From positions 1-56,828 of the forward strand of contig CAJTMM010000016.1 in NCBI GenBank assembly GCA_910577465.1: a stretch of 56,828 nt of DNA, read 5' to 3'. Made by a program: the position numbers and the translations under genes. The stretch is from an uncultured Muribaculaceae bacterium (GTDB taxonomy: Bacteria; Bacteroidota; Bacteroidia; Bacteroidales; Muribaculaceae). Each line of letters starts with the position of its first letter. Position 1 is the stretch's first letter. The notes under the pieces were generated by a model. That model was not told the origin of the DNA. It ran no database searches and saw only the letters and a program-made list of their open reading frames with translations. Below, one piece after another: positions 14,802 to 23,246 of the stretch.

Positions 14802-17546
14802 TTAATGCGCCTCAAGCCAATTATCGCCGGTACCTACCGACACTTCAAGTGGAATCCGGCCATTGAACGCACCCTCCATATTCCGCACCACCAGCTCCGT
14901 AAGCGCGCCAAGCTCTTCAGGCACCACATTGAACACCAGTTCATCATGCACCTGCATTATCATCCGGGATTTCATGCCACGTTCCTCCATTTCCCGATAA
15001 ACGCTTATCATGGCTATTTTGATTATATCGGCGGCAGAACCCTGCAGCGGTGCATTGATAGCGTTTCGCTCGGCATATCCCCGCACCACCGCATTGCGGC
15101 TGTTTATATCCGGCAACATACGCTTGCGCCCCTTCACCGTCACCACATACCCCTTGTCGCGTGCCGTCTGTATGCTCGAGTCCATATACTCCTTCACACC
15201 CGGGTATGTCCTGAAATAACCGGTTATCAGCTCCTTGGCTTCCACACGCGATATACCGAGACGCTCCGACAGTCCGAAAGCCGATATACCGTATATGATA
15301 CCGAAATTAGCCGTCTTGGCGCTGCGCCGCTGGTCGTCGGTCACATCCGCGAGCTCCTCGTGATAAATCTTTGCAGCAGTCGCCCTATGTATATCCTCGC
15401 CTGAGATAAATGCTTCCACCATACCCTCGTCACCGCTCAGCTCGGCAATCAGTCGCAGCTCTATCTGCGAATAGTCGGCACTCATTATTATATCGCCCGC
15501 ATCAGGTATGAAAGCACGGCGTATCTCCTTGCCGTCATCACTGCGCACAGGTATATTCTGCAAGTTGGGATTTGTCGACGATATTCGGCCAGTCGCCGTC
15601 ACAGTCTGGTTGTACGATGTATGTATTTTGCCCGTGGCGGGATTTATCAGCGCGGGGAGCGCGTTGATATAAGTGGTCAGGAGTTTGCGCAACGCGCGTA
15701 TTTTCAATATCAGGTCCACTATCGGATGCTGCATACGGTACTTCTCCAGCACCTCTTCTGTGGTGGAATACGCACCCTTCTTCGTTCGCTTGGCGCCCGA
15801 ATCTATTTTAAGTTGGCCGAACAGCACCTCGCCCACCTGCATTGGCGAAGCTATATTGAATTCATATCCGGCGAGTGCATACACCTCCTGCTCCATGGCG
15901 CGGAGACGTTCGGTGTACCTGCGCGACAATTCGGCAAGCTCATTGATATCCACCCGCACACCGGTCCACTCCATCTCGGCGAGCACACGTATCAGTGGCA
16001 TCTCTATCTCCGACAACAGAGGAGCCAACCCCTCGCGTTCTATATCGGCTTGCAGCAGCGGCATCAGCCGCAATGCCACATCAGCCTGTTCGCAACAGCG
16101 GTCGGCAGCCGTCTGCGGCGTATCGGCATCTCCTTTAGGCGCAGGCTGCATCATCTCATAGTCAAGATACTTCATGGAGAGTACCCCCTGCACATGCTTC
16201 ATCTCCGGCTCCACAAGGTAATGTGCCACCGAAGTGTCATAATAACGCACCGCCCACTCTATGCCGGCATGTTTCAGCAGAAGATAGTCACGCTTCACGT
16301 CATGACTCACTATCACCACACTACCCGACGCGAAAAGCGGCGACAGCACCGACAGCATCTCGCTGCGGTCATCCCGCAACGGCACATATACCGCGCGCCC
16401 CGGCGACAGGGCTATTGCCATCCCCTTCCAATACGCCGTCATGGCATCATCGCCGTCGGCGGCAAGGCACACACCCACACACTCCTTGGCAGCGGCAGCT
16501 TTCACCGCTTCGGCAACCTCAGCAGGTGTGGATACTATGTTATACAGATGGTCTGTAGTAGCGATTGTGTTATATTCCGTCACAGATTCCGTCACCGTAT
16601 CATCGGGCAAGTCAAATAGCGAACCCATCGAGGGCACTGTAGCCGGCTGCGCCGCATCGGTCTTCGCCGACGCGCTGAGACGGTTGATAAATGTACGGAA
16701 TTCCAATTTACGGTACACCGCTATCAGTTTATCCACATCCTCCGGCTTACGTATCAAGCAATCCGGTGTTACATCCCCCAGCGGCACATCGGTCTTGATT
16801 GTCACCAGGAATTTGGAGAATCGTATCTGCTCGGCATTCTCCACGATGCGCTTCTGTAGCGCACCTTTCAGGCTTGCCGTATTGTCCAACAGGTTCTCCA
16901 CCGAGCCCCACTCGGCTATCAGCTTGGCGGCAGTCTTCTCGCCCACCCCGGGACACCCCGGTATATTATCGCTGGCATCACCCTCAAGGGCAAGAAGGTC
17001 TATCACCTGGCTTGGATTGCTTATGCCGTAGCGCTCACACACCTGCTGTGGGCCGCGCACCTCAAATCCCTCGCCGCGCAGTGCCGGACGGTACATCAGC
17101 ACCCGGTCCGTGACCAACTGCCCGTAATCCTTGTCGGGCGTCATCATGTATGTGGTAAATCCCTCGGCTTCAGCCATCCGCGACAGCGTACCTATCACGT
17201 CATCAGCCTCATACCCCTCCACCTCTATCACCGGTATGCGGTAAGCTTCGAGAATCTCCTTTATATAAGGTATGGACGCTGTTATATCCTCCGGTTGCTT
17301 ATCACGCTGTGCCTTGTACTCGGGATATTCCTCATGACGGAATGTATGACCTCCCGCCGGATCGAAACACACCGCTATATGCGTGGGGTTCTCCTTTCGG
17401 AGAATCTCGTCAAGCGTGTTGCAGAATCCGAACACTGCCGAAGTGTTGAATCCCTTGGATGTAACTCTCGGCGAACGTATCAAAGCATAATACGCCCTGT
17501 ATATCAACGCGTATGCATCGAGCAAAAACAATCGTTTATCTTCCAT
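14802..17546 (-). CDS. polA: DNA polymerase I, proofreading motif apparently lost
   Basis: The start is placed at 17546 (MEDKRLFLLD), 14 codons inside the longest frame, because this is the normal PolA N-terminus and a promoter lies just upstream. The product is 914 residues. The N-terminal 5' nuclease (to about 290) has DAYALIYRA and GVGEKTA. The polymerase domain has motif A DYSQIELR, motif B KTANFGIIYG and motif C VHDELVF, so polymerase activity should be intact. In the 3'-5' exonuclease domain the Asp-x-Glu of Exo I is replaced by CLAADGDD (about 360-367), and the Tyr of Exo III reads Cys. Proofreading is therefore probably absent. It is divergent from the fimbrial locus. Confidence 0.95.
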   Translation of the reverse strand: MEDKRLFLLDAYALIYRAYYALIRSPRVTSKGFNTSAVFGFCNTLDEILRKENPTHIAVCFDPAGGHTFRHEEYPEYKAQRDKQPEDITASIPYIKEILEAYRIPVIEVEGYEADDVIGTLSRMAEAEGFTTYMMTPDKDYGQLVTDRVLMYRPALRGEGFEVRGPQQVCERYGISNPSQVIDLLALEGDASDNIPGCPGVGEKTAAKLIAEWGSVENLLDNTASLKGALQKRIVENAEQIRFSKFLVTIKTDVPLGDVTPDCLIRKPEDVDKLIAVYRKLEFRTFINRLSASAKTDAAQPATVPSMGSLFDLPDDTVTESVTEYNTIATTDHLYNIVSTPAEVAEAVKAAAAKECVGVCLAADGDDAMTAYWKGMAIALSPGRAVYVPLRDDRSEMLSVLSPLFASGSVVIVSHDVKRDYLLLKHAGIEWAVRYYDTSVAHYLVEPEMKHVQGVLSMKYLDYEMMQPAPKGDADTPQTAADRCCEQADVALRLMPLLQADIEREGLAPLLSEIEMPLIRVLAEMEWTGVRVDINELAELSRRYTERLRAMEQEVYALAGYEFNIASPMQVGEVLFGQLKIDSGAKRTKKGAYSTTEEVLEKYRMQHPIVDLILKIRALRKLLTTYINALPALINPATGKIHTSYNQTVTATGRISSTNPNLQNIPVRSDDGKEIRRAFIPDAGDIIMSADYSQIELRLIAELSGDEGMVEAFISGEDIHRATAAKIYHEELADVTDDQRRSAKTANFGIIYGISAFGLSERLGISRVEAKELITGYFRTYPGVKEYMDSSIQTARDKGYVVTVKGRKRMLPDINSRNAVVRGYAERNAINAPLQGSAADIIKIAMISVYREMEERGMKSRMIMQVHDELVFNVVPEELGALTELVVRNMEGAFNGRIPLEVSVGTGDNWLEAH

Positions 17547-17601
17547 ACTATAACAGATGTGATGGCATACCGGAACTATCCGGCACACACTTTTTCAAGC
17601 T

Positions 17602-17633
17602 GCAAGTTACTAAAATCCCCACACCCCCGCAAA
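17602..17633 (-). promoter_or_regulatory. Promoter of polA
   Basis: On the minus strand TTTG (17633-17630) is followed after 20 bp by TAACTTGC (17609-17602), one base off TAnnTTTG. The start near 17596 fits the internal ATG at 17546. Confidence 0.5.
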
Positions 17634-17735
17634 TAACGGGGCAACCGCCCCAAGCATATCCTCGCTTCCGGATTCATCTACCACAGGCTCACTAAGTTAA
17701 ATACGCGTTAAAAAACATTAACTCACACCGTTTCC

Positions 17736-17767
17736 CTTGCTTTTCGCCCCTGAATTGACTACTTTTG
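17736..17767 (+). promoter_or_regulatory. Promoter of the fimbrial locus
   Basis: CTTG at 17736-17739 precedes TACTTTTG (17760-17767) by 20 bp. Transcription would start near 17774 and run through a leader of about 330 nt before the first gene at 18106. Confidence 0.55.
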
Positions 17768-17908
17768 CATTCGAAATAGGTACAATGTATTATTTACTGC
17801 GTATTACTATAAAAACACATTCACTAAAAAATCATAGACTCTCATGTCGTTTGCTATACTTGGCAAACACACTTTTTAAATAACAATCTAAACTATTCAT
17901 TAGCACAC

Positions 17909-18031
17909 ATGCCGAATATATTTAACCACATATCTCCACTTATTATTAGCGACAAGGAGACAAAAATTACCCCCCCCCACGCAACTCACTTAAAATCAAT
18001 ACAATACATAATCCAAACCTTCCGAAAATAA
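17909..18031 (+). other. Possible 40-codon leader ORF carrying the C9 tract
   Basis: ATG at 17909 opens a 40-codon frame ending at TAA 18029-18031. Its codons 21-24 are read through the C9 tract (Thr-Pro-Pro-His). A one-base change in the tract would shift the frame. Coding is not supported by anything except the open frame, so this is a candidate regulatory leader, not a called gene. Confidence 0.2.
17970..17978. repeat. C9 homopolymer tract in the fimbrial leader
   Basis: Nine consecutive C residues lie about 196 nt after the predicted start site and 128 nt before the first fimbrial gene. It is among the longest mononucleotide runs I noticed in the window and is in a position where slippage could change leader structure or a leader frame. 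Confidence 0.6.
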
Positions 18032-18105
18032 ATTCGGAGGAAAATATATACGCACACATTCAGGATTCCGGGATTACCCGGCAACACCAAATCATATCAT
18101 TCTTT

Positions 18106-18690
18106 ATGAAATTATTTTCTGTCGCGGCGACACTGCTGTGCGCCGTATGCTTAAACAACGCCGCAGCACAAGACATTGCCGTAAAAACGAATCTCTTGTA
18201 CGATGCGACATTAACCATCAATGCCGGTGCCGAAGTTCAGATAGCACCAAAATGGAGTCTTGACCTGTCCGGCAACTACAATCCCTGGACTCTTTCCGAC
18301 GGTAAGAAATGGAAACACTGGCTCATTCAACCCGAAGCTCGATATTGGTTCTGCGAAGCACTCGGTGGACACTTCATCGGTGCGCACCTGCTGGCAGGCG
18401 AATACAACATGGGGCAATGGGGACACGGATTTAAATTCCTCAACAACGATGCCAAACCGCTCGCCGACCACCGCTACCAAGGATGGTTTGCCGGTGCCGG
18501 CATAGCCTACGGATACACCTGGTTGCTCAACCGCCATTGGAGCATCGAAGCCGAAATAGGCTTCGGATGGGCATACACTCGTTACGACACATACGAGTGT
18601 AAGGATTGCGGACGTAAAATCAAGTCTAACCAAGTACACAATTACGTAGGTCCCACAAAGGCTGCCATCAATCTCGTGTACGTATTCTAA
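18106..18690 (+). CDS. DUF3575 outer-membrane accessory protein of the fimbrial locus
   Basis: The 194-residue protein has a signal peptide ending NNAAAQ, then DIAVKTNLLYDATLTINAGAEV, the hallmark opening of DUF3575. Amphipathic strands (WSLDLSGNYNPW, AGIAYGYTWLLNRHWSIEAEIGFGWAYTRYD) and a terminal YVF follow, consistent with a small outer-membrane barrel. A CKDC motif is present near the C-terminus. In Bacteroidales DUF3575 genes commonly precede DUF3868/OmpA and Mfa1-type fimbrillin genes, as here. The role is probably in fimbrial export or anchoring, but not established. It is the first gene of the rightward operon and is followed after 33 bp by the OmpA-like gene. Confidence 0.85.
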   Translation: MKLFSVAATLLCAVCLNNAAAQDIAVKTNLLYDATLTINAGAEVQIAPKWSLDLSGNYNPWTLSDGKKWKHWLIQPEARYWFCEALGGHFIGAHLLAGEYNMGQWGHGFKFLNNDAKPLADHRYQGWFAGAGIAYGYTWLLNRHWSIEAEIGFGWAYTRYDTYECKDCGRKIKSNQVHNYVGPTKAAINLVYVF

Positions 18691-18723
18691 TAAGCACAAG
18701 CATTTAATCCATCAAAACGCTCT

Positions 18724-20127
18724 ATGAGAAGCCTGACTACTATATTCACAGCTATGGTCGCTATCGCTGCGGCAGCAAACGCCCCGGCATCGGTTAAGGT
18801 ATCCGATACTAACATCGAACACACCGAAACCGCAATCATCGTGTCCATGAACATCGACGCATCGGACATCAAGCTCGGCAGCGACCGTGAAATAAAATAT
18901 ACCCCCGTGATCACCGACGGCACCAATCAAGTGCTGTTGCCCACTTTCGTTATCGCTGGACACAACCGTTACATACAGAATCAGCGGCACAACACCGTTA
19001 CCGTACCCGACTTGCTGGCACGCAAGAAAGACAACATCAGCTATTCGGCATCAGCGCCGTATCAGCAATGGATGCAGCAGTCCCGCCTGATTCTGGTGGC
19101 TGACGAATGCAACTGTGGCATAACCTTAGGCAACGGAAATCAATCCGAAATCGCTCAAATCGACTTTGTGGAACGTGTGTTCTCTCCGATATTCATTCTG
19201 GAGACTCCTCCTGCCGAATTCGTCAAGACCCGTTCCGCCAAGGGAACCGCCTATATCGACTTTTTGGTCAACCGCACAGACATTTCGCCCGACTATCGTC
19301 GCAACCCCGAGGAGATTGCCAAAATCAGGGCTTCTATCGACATCGTCGAGAACGACCCCGATTCTAAAATCACATCCATTAAAATCGTGGGATACGCTTC
19401 GCCCGAAGGATCATACGCCAACAACGAACGGCTTGCCAGAGGTCGTGCAAACTCACTCGCCGAATACGTACGCAACCTATACGCTTTCGACGCCAATGTA
19501 ATGCACACCGATTGGGTGGCTGAGAATTGGGAAGGACTCCACAACTACCTGACCAAATCCGACATCGACGGCAAGGATGCCATCATCAGCCTGATTGACG
19601 ACAACACTCTCGCACCCGACGCTCGCGAACAGAAACTGAAAAAGAATTTCCCCAAGCAATACGCATTCCTGCTCAAAGACGTTTACCCCAGACTGCGCCG
19701 ATCGGATTACACCATTGACTATGTGATACGCAGTTTCACATCTGTCGAGGAAATAAAGGAAGTCATGGCAAACGCTCCGCAGAAATTGTCGCTCAACGAA
19801 ATATACGTGGTGGCAAACAGCCTTGACCCCGCATCAGATGAATACCGTGAGGCTTTTGAACTCGCCGTTCGCATGTATCCCCACGATGCTATCGCCAATA
19901 CCAACATGGCTGCCATTGCATTGCAACGCGATGAGTTGGCTCCGGCTGAGACTTATCTCAACAAAGCCGGTGACTCTCCCAAAGCCACATACCTCCGCGG
20001 AATCCTCGCGGCAAAGCAGGCTCGATACACCGATGCCGTATCTCTGCTGGAATCGGCACGCACGCAAGGCATTGACGAAGCCGCCAACGCACTTCAGCAA
20101 CTGAAGGACTTGAAACTCATTGACTAA
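18724..20127 (+). CDS. DUF3868/OmpA-like protein with C-terminal TPRs
   Basis: The 467-residue exported protein starts with a signal peptide (ending near ANAPAS). An N-terminal DUF3868-like domain (to about residue 150) contains KYTPVITDGTNQVLLP and VLVADECNC-type segments. An OmpA-like region contains IKIVGYASPEGSYANNERLARGRANSLAEY. The C-terminus has TPR-like helices (AIANTNMAAIALQRDELAPAETYLNKAG). OmpA-like domains bind peptidoglycan, so the protein could tie the fimbrial apparatus to the wall. DUF3575 plus DUF3868 upstream of fimbrillin genes is a recurring Bacteroidales arrangement. The major fimbrillin gene follows after 87 bp. Confidence 0.8.
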   Translation: MRSLTTIFTAMVAIAAAANAPASVKVSDTNIEHTETAIIVSMNIDASDIKLGSDREIKYTPVITDGTNQVLLPTFVIAGHNRYIQNQRHNTVTVPDLLARKKDNISYSASAPYQQWMQQSRLILVADECNCGITLGNGNQSEIAQIDFVERVFSPIFILETPPAEFVKTRSAKGTAYIDFLVNRTDISPDYRRNPEEIAKIRASIDIVENDPDSKITSIKIVGYASPEGSYANNERLARGRANSLAEYVRNLYAFDANVMHTDWVAENWEGLHNYLTKSDIDGKDAIISLIDDNTLAPDAREQKLKKNFPKQYAFLLKDVYPRLRRSDYTIDYVIRSFTSVEEIKEVMANAPQKLSLNEIYVVANSLDPASDEYREAFELAVRMYPHDAIANTNMAAIALQRDELAPAETYLNKAGDSPKATYLRGILAAKQARYTDAVSLLESARTQGIDEAANALQQLKDLKLID

Positions 20128-20214
20128 AACACACATCAACACACACATATATATTTATATTACTCTTAACATAAATCATCTATTCAAAAAAACTAATAAA
20201 CCATTTATTAACTG

Positions 20215-21834
20215 ATGAAAACAACTAAATTTTTCTTGGGTGCATTCGCTGCACTCCTCATGGGTGCTACAATGGCATCCTGCTCAAACGACGAACCGGC
20301 TGCCGGCGGTGAGAACAACGAAAACTCATCCGTAGGCGACCGCTACATCTCTGTTCGCATCTTCAACCCCTCCAACACCTCGCGTGCTGCCGGTGAAGGC
20401 TTTGAAGAAGGTGTAGGCAACGAAAACGCCATCTCTGCTGAAAATATCCGTTTCTACTTCTTCAACGCCAATCAGCAACCCTTCACTCTCGTTGCATCAA
20501 ACGTAAACGGTGAACTCTCCAACACCAATATGGTAAAACCAATCTCCCTCACCCCCAACACTCAGGACGGTAACGAAGTGACCGCAAACGGTGTCCTCGT
20601 GCTCGGCAAGCCCACTTCTCCGTATTTGGGCGTAACTCCCTCGTATATGATTTGTGCAGCCAACCTCACCGAAAGCGAATTCAAGGAACTCGCCAACAAG
20701 ACCATGCGTGATGCCGCCAATATCATCCGTTCAAAAGCCACCGGTGAATCTCTCGACTGGGGTACATTCGTCATGACCAACTCCACTTACATCAAGGATG
20801 GTGAGAAAGTCATCGCTACTAAGATTGAAGATGAGAACCTCGCTGAATCAGCTGTTGCCGCTCAGGCTAACCCCGTTAACATATACGTGGAGCGCCTGGC
20901 TGCAAAAGTACGCGTGACTGGTCTCGATGTTTACCAGCCCCAGAAAGCCGGTGACAACCCCGAAAAGGTTAAATTCAACTTCTCCAATGCCGAAGGTCAG
21001 GTTGAAGAAACTACCCTCTACGTCAACCTCAACGGATGGCAGCTCAAGAACCGCTACACCAAAGCAAAACTCTTCAAGGACATTGATGCCGACGGCGACT
21101 ATTTCCCCAACTGGAATGCTCCCGAATACCACCGTTGCTACTGGGCTATAACCCCCGCTGACGAATCCGGTCTCTTCAACAAGACTTACGATATCTACAG
21201 CAGCACCCAGTTCACATTAGGTAACTACAACACGGCAAAACCCACTGAAAACATACGCTACACATACCCCAACACCGCTTGGGCTTCTACCCCCGAATCG
21301 GCAAGCGACCGTACCACCAACGTCACTTCGGTTGTTGTTCGCGGTGTAGTATGTACCGACGCTGACGGCAACACTCCCCTCGACTTCGTTTACTGGGCAG
21401 GTGGTTACTACAAGACTGCCGAATTCAAGAAGATGGTTGCCAACGCTTACAATATTGAGAACACCGGTGCCAACAAGACTGCCGATGACATCACTTTGGT
21501 AGCTGACAACGCTAACCCCAACCAATGGATTGCTTCTGTGAAACTCAACGAGACTGAAAACTACCGCTTCGACCGCTTCAACGGCATCAGCTGGTGGCAG
21601 AACGGTTTGACTTCATACAATGTCAACATCAAACACGCCACTACCGCCGACGGTACCGCACTCTACGGTGTTGTTCGTAACCACATCTATGAAAACATAT
21701 TCACTGGTGTAGTTGGTCTCGGCGTTCCGGGCAATGAACCTGAAAATCCCAAAGACGAAACAGAAACTTACGTAGCTGCTACTGTCAACGTTCTCAACTG
21801 GAAGCTCGTAAGCAACACCATCGTTCTCGAATAA
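20215..21834 (+). CDS. Mfa1-type major fimbrillin (type V pilin)
   Basis: The 539-residue product has a lipoprotein signal ending MGATMASC (Cys 23), then an acidic Asn/Glu-rich segment, then NPSNTSRAAGEGFEEG. The Arg at 57 is at the position where type V prepilins are cut by an Arg-specific protease before strand-exchange assembly. IRFYFFNANQQPFTLV opens the first pilin beta-sandwich, and the chain ends with a hydrophobic strand AATVNVLNWKLVSNTIVLE, as expected for the donor strand of Mfa1-family subunits. It is followed by a strong hairpin terminator, consistent with being the most abundant product of the locus. It should be surface-exposed after polymerisation. Confidence 0.85.
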   Translation: MKTTKFFLGAFAALLMGATMASCSNDEPAAGGENNENSSVGDRYISVRIFNPSNTSRAAGEGFEEGVGNENAISAENIRFYFFNANQQPFTLVASNVNGELSNTNMVKPISLTPNTQDGNEVTANGVLVLGKPTSPYLGVTPSYMICAANLTESEFKELANKTMRDAANIIRSKATGESLDWGTFVMTNSTYIKDGEKVIATKIEDENLAESAVAAQANPVNIYVERLAAKVRVTGLDVYQPQKAGDNPEKVKFNFSNAEGQVEETTLYVNLNGWQLKNRYTKAKLFKDIDADGDYFPNWNAPEYHRCYWAITPADESGLFNKTYDIYSSTQFTLGNYNTAKPTENIRYTYPNTAWASTPESASDRTTNVTSVVVRGVVCTDADGNTPLDFVYWAGGYYKTAEFKKMVANAYNIENTGANKTADDITLVADNANPNQWIASVKLNETENYRFDRFNGISWWQNGLTSYNVNIKHATTADGTALYGVVRNHIYENIFTGVVGLGVPGNEPENPKDETETYVAATVNVLNWKLVSNTIVLE

Positions 21835-22144
21835 TACCCCTTGTGTTCGTACCCGATACGCACACAGCACCCATACAACGAAAAGCCGGCTCCATGCCGG
21901 GGCCGGCTTTTCATTACTTATTATAGATTTATACTATATCTCCACACTTACTCTCTAAAGAAACTCTCTTCTCTTAACTCACACTCATGCACCGCCTACA
22001 AAGCCACGCATGATTCCTGAAATTGACTATTCACAAGCCCGGCAACGCGCAACGGCACTGACCTAAGCACAGCCATGGCTACAACATATATCTTTAAAAG
22101 ACACCACTTCGGAAAAATCAACACTCATATAATATAAACCGGTC
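21835..22144. other. Gap between major fimbrillin and anchor gene
   Basis: The 310-bp gap holds a terminator (21880-21912) and otherwise AT-rich sequence. TATCTTTA near 22088-22095 is one base off a -7 element, but no -33 box is seen at the right distance, so the downstream genes are more likely served by read-through. No coding frame was recognised. Confidence 0.45.
21880..21915 (+). terminator. Intercistronic hairpin terminator after the major fimbrillin gene
   Basis: GAAAAGCCGGC (21880-21890) pairs perfectly with GCCGGCTTTTC (21902-21912) around an 11-base loop. The 3' arm ends with TTTTC followed by ATTACTTATT. Confidence 0.8.
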
Positions 22145-23203
22145 ATGAAGCCAAAAAATATATTAACGAACTGGGCGACAGCTGCCATATCAATGGCAAC
22201 GATTGTTTTGGCAAGCAGTTGCAACTCTATTTTTGAAGACAGCAATTGCAATACCAGTAATAACCTCATCAAACTTACGTACGACTACAACCTGAAAAAA
22301 GCCGATGCATTCGATTCGGAAGTGGAATACGTGACACTTTTGGCATTCGACTCCAAGACAGGCAAACTCGCTCGACGCATCGACGCTACTCACAGTCAGC
22401 TCACAAGCAACAACGAAATTCGCCTGCAAGTCAATCCCGGCAGCTACGACATACTCGTATGGGCTGGTGAATACCCCGACCATTTCGATATTGCCACTGG
22501 AGAGACCGGAGTTTCGACTCTCGAGGACTTCCACTGCTATCTGCACCGCGATGCCAACAGCATGGTCGACGACAGGTTGAACCTCTTCCACGGCATGAAA
22601 CACGTGGAGCTCCCCTACGCTACTGAAGGCAAGCCAAACCGCACCACCGTAAACCTGAAAAAGAATACCAATGCCGTACGCATCGTACTGCAGCACCTAT
22701 CCGGTGATCCGGTCGTGGCTGATGACTTTGAATTCACCATCACCGACGGCAACGGTTGGCTCAATCACGACAACACCATCCGTGATACATCGCCCATTAC
22801 TTACCGCCCGCACTTCACCCACAGCGGTTCGGTCGATATCAACACCAACCCAACACGTCCGCCGGGAACCACATATTCCACTACACAGGCTTTACTGCCT
22901 TCGCGTGCCGTACTTGGCGCTTCACTCGCCGAATTTGCGGTTTCCCGACTCATGATGGACAACAATCCCATACTCACCATCACCAACAAAAAGGAAAACC
23001 GCACCGTATTGCAGATTCCTATCAACGAATACGCTCTGCTGGTCAAAGGATATGAGTATGCCGACCTCAGCGACCAGGAATACCTGGACCGTCAGGACCA
23101 ATACAACATGACATTCTTCCTCGACGAATCAGGACACTGGATTAAAGCCAACATCATTATCAACAATTGGCATATAATACGCAACGAAGGACCCGCATCT
23201 TAA
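22145..23203 (+). CDS. FimB/Mfa2-family fimbrial anchor lipoprotein
   Basis: The 352-residue protein has a lipoprotein signal ending VLASSC (Cys 26). It then shows the FimB/Mfa2 pattern: VEYVTLLAFDSKTGKLARR, QVNPGSYDILVWAGEY, LNLFHGMKHVEL, TVNLKKNTNAVRIVLQHLSG and FEFTITDGNGWL. In Porphyromonas, Mfa2/FimB cap the fimbria at the cell surface and limit its length. Unlike the other subunits of this locus it has no Ser-Arg-Ala motif at the expected cleavage position, in line with an unprocessed anchor. The next gene starts 43 bp downstream. Confidence 0.85.
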   Translation: MKPKNILTNWATAAISMATIVLASSCNSIFEDSNCNTSNNLIKLTYDYNLKKADAFDSEVEYVTLLAFDSKTGKLARRIDATHSQLTSNNEIRLQVNPGSYDILVWAGEYPDHFDIATGETGVSTLEDFHCYLHRDANSMVDDRLNLFHGMKHVELPYATEGKPNRTTVNLKKNTNAVRIVLQHLSGDPVVADDFEFTITDGNGWLNHDNTIRDTSPITYRPHFTHSGSVDINTNPTRPPGTTYSTTQALLPSRAVLGASLAEFAVSRLMMDNNPILTITNKKENRTVLQIPINEYALLVKGYEYADLSDQEYLDRQDQYNMTFFLDESGHWIKANIIINNWHIIRNEGPAS

Positions 23204-23246
23204 TCCCGACCCTCCCGCAAAAAAACACTATAAGCTAATCTTTACA

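Larger units (their letters stand above)
17547..18105. other. Divergent intergenic region: polA promoter and long fimbrial leader
   Basis: This 559-bp gap carries the leftward polA promoter (17602-17633), the rightward fimbrial promoter (17736-17767), and then about 330 nt of leader. The leader contains a C9 tract (17970-17978), a small inverted repeat GTTTGC/GCAAAC around 17849-17868, a hairpin TCCGAA/TTCGGA (18021-18038) and CCGGG-ATTA-CCCGG (18068-18081). Two short open frames lie within it (17844-17879 and 17909-18031). Confidence 0.5.

Noticed and set aside
15621..16619. 332-codon open frame opposite polA
   Set aside because: Shadow of polA on the other strand; no motif, start context or promoter of its own.
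22088..22095. TATCTTTA as a promoter for the fimbrial anchor gene
   Set aside because: One base off consensus, with no -33 element at the required distance; read-through from upstream explains expression equally well.
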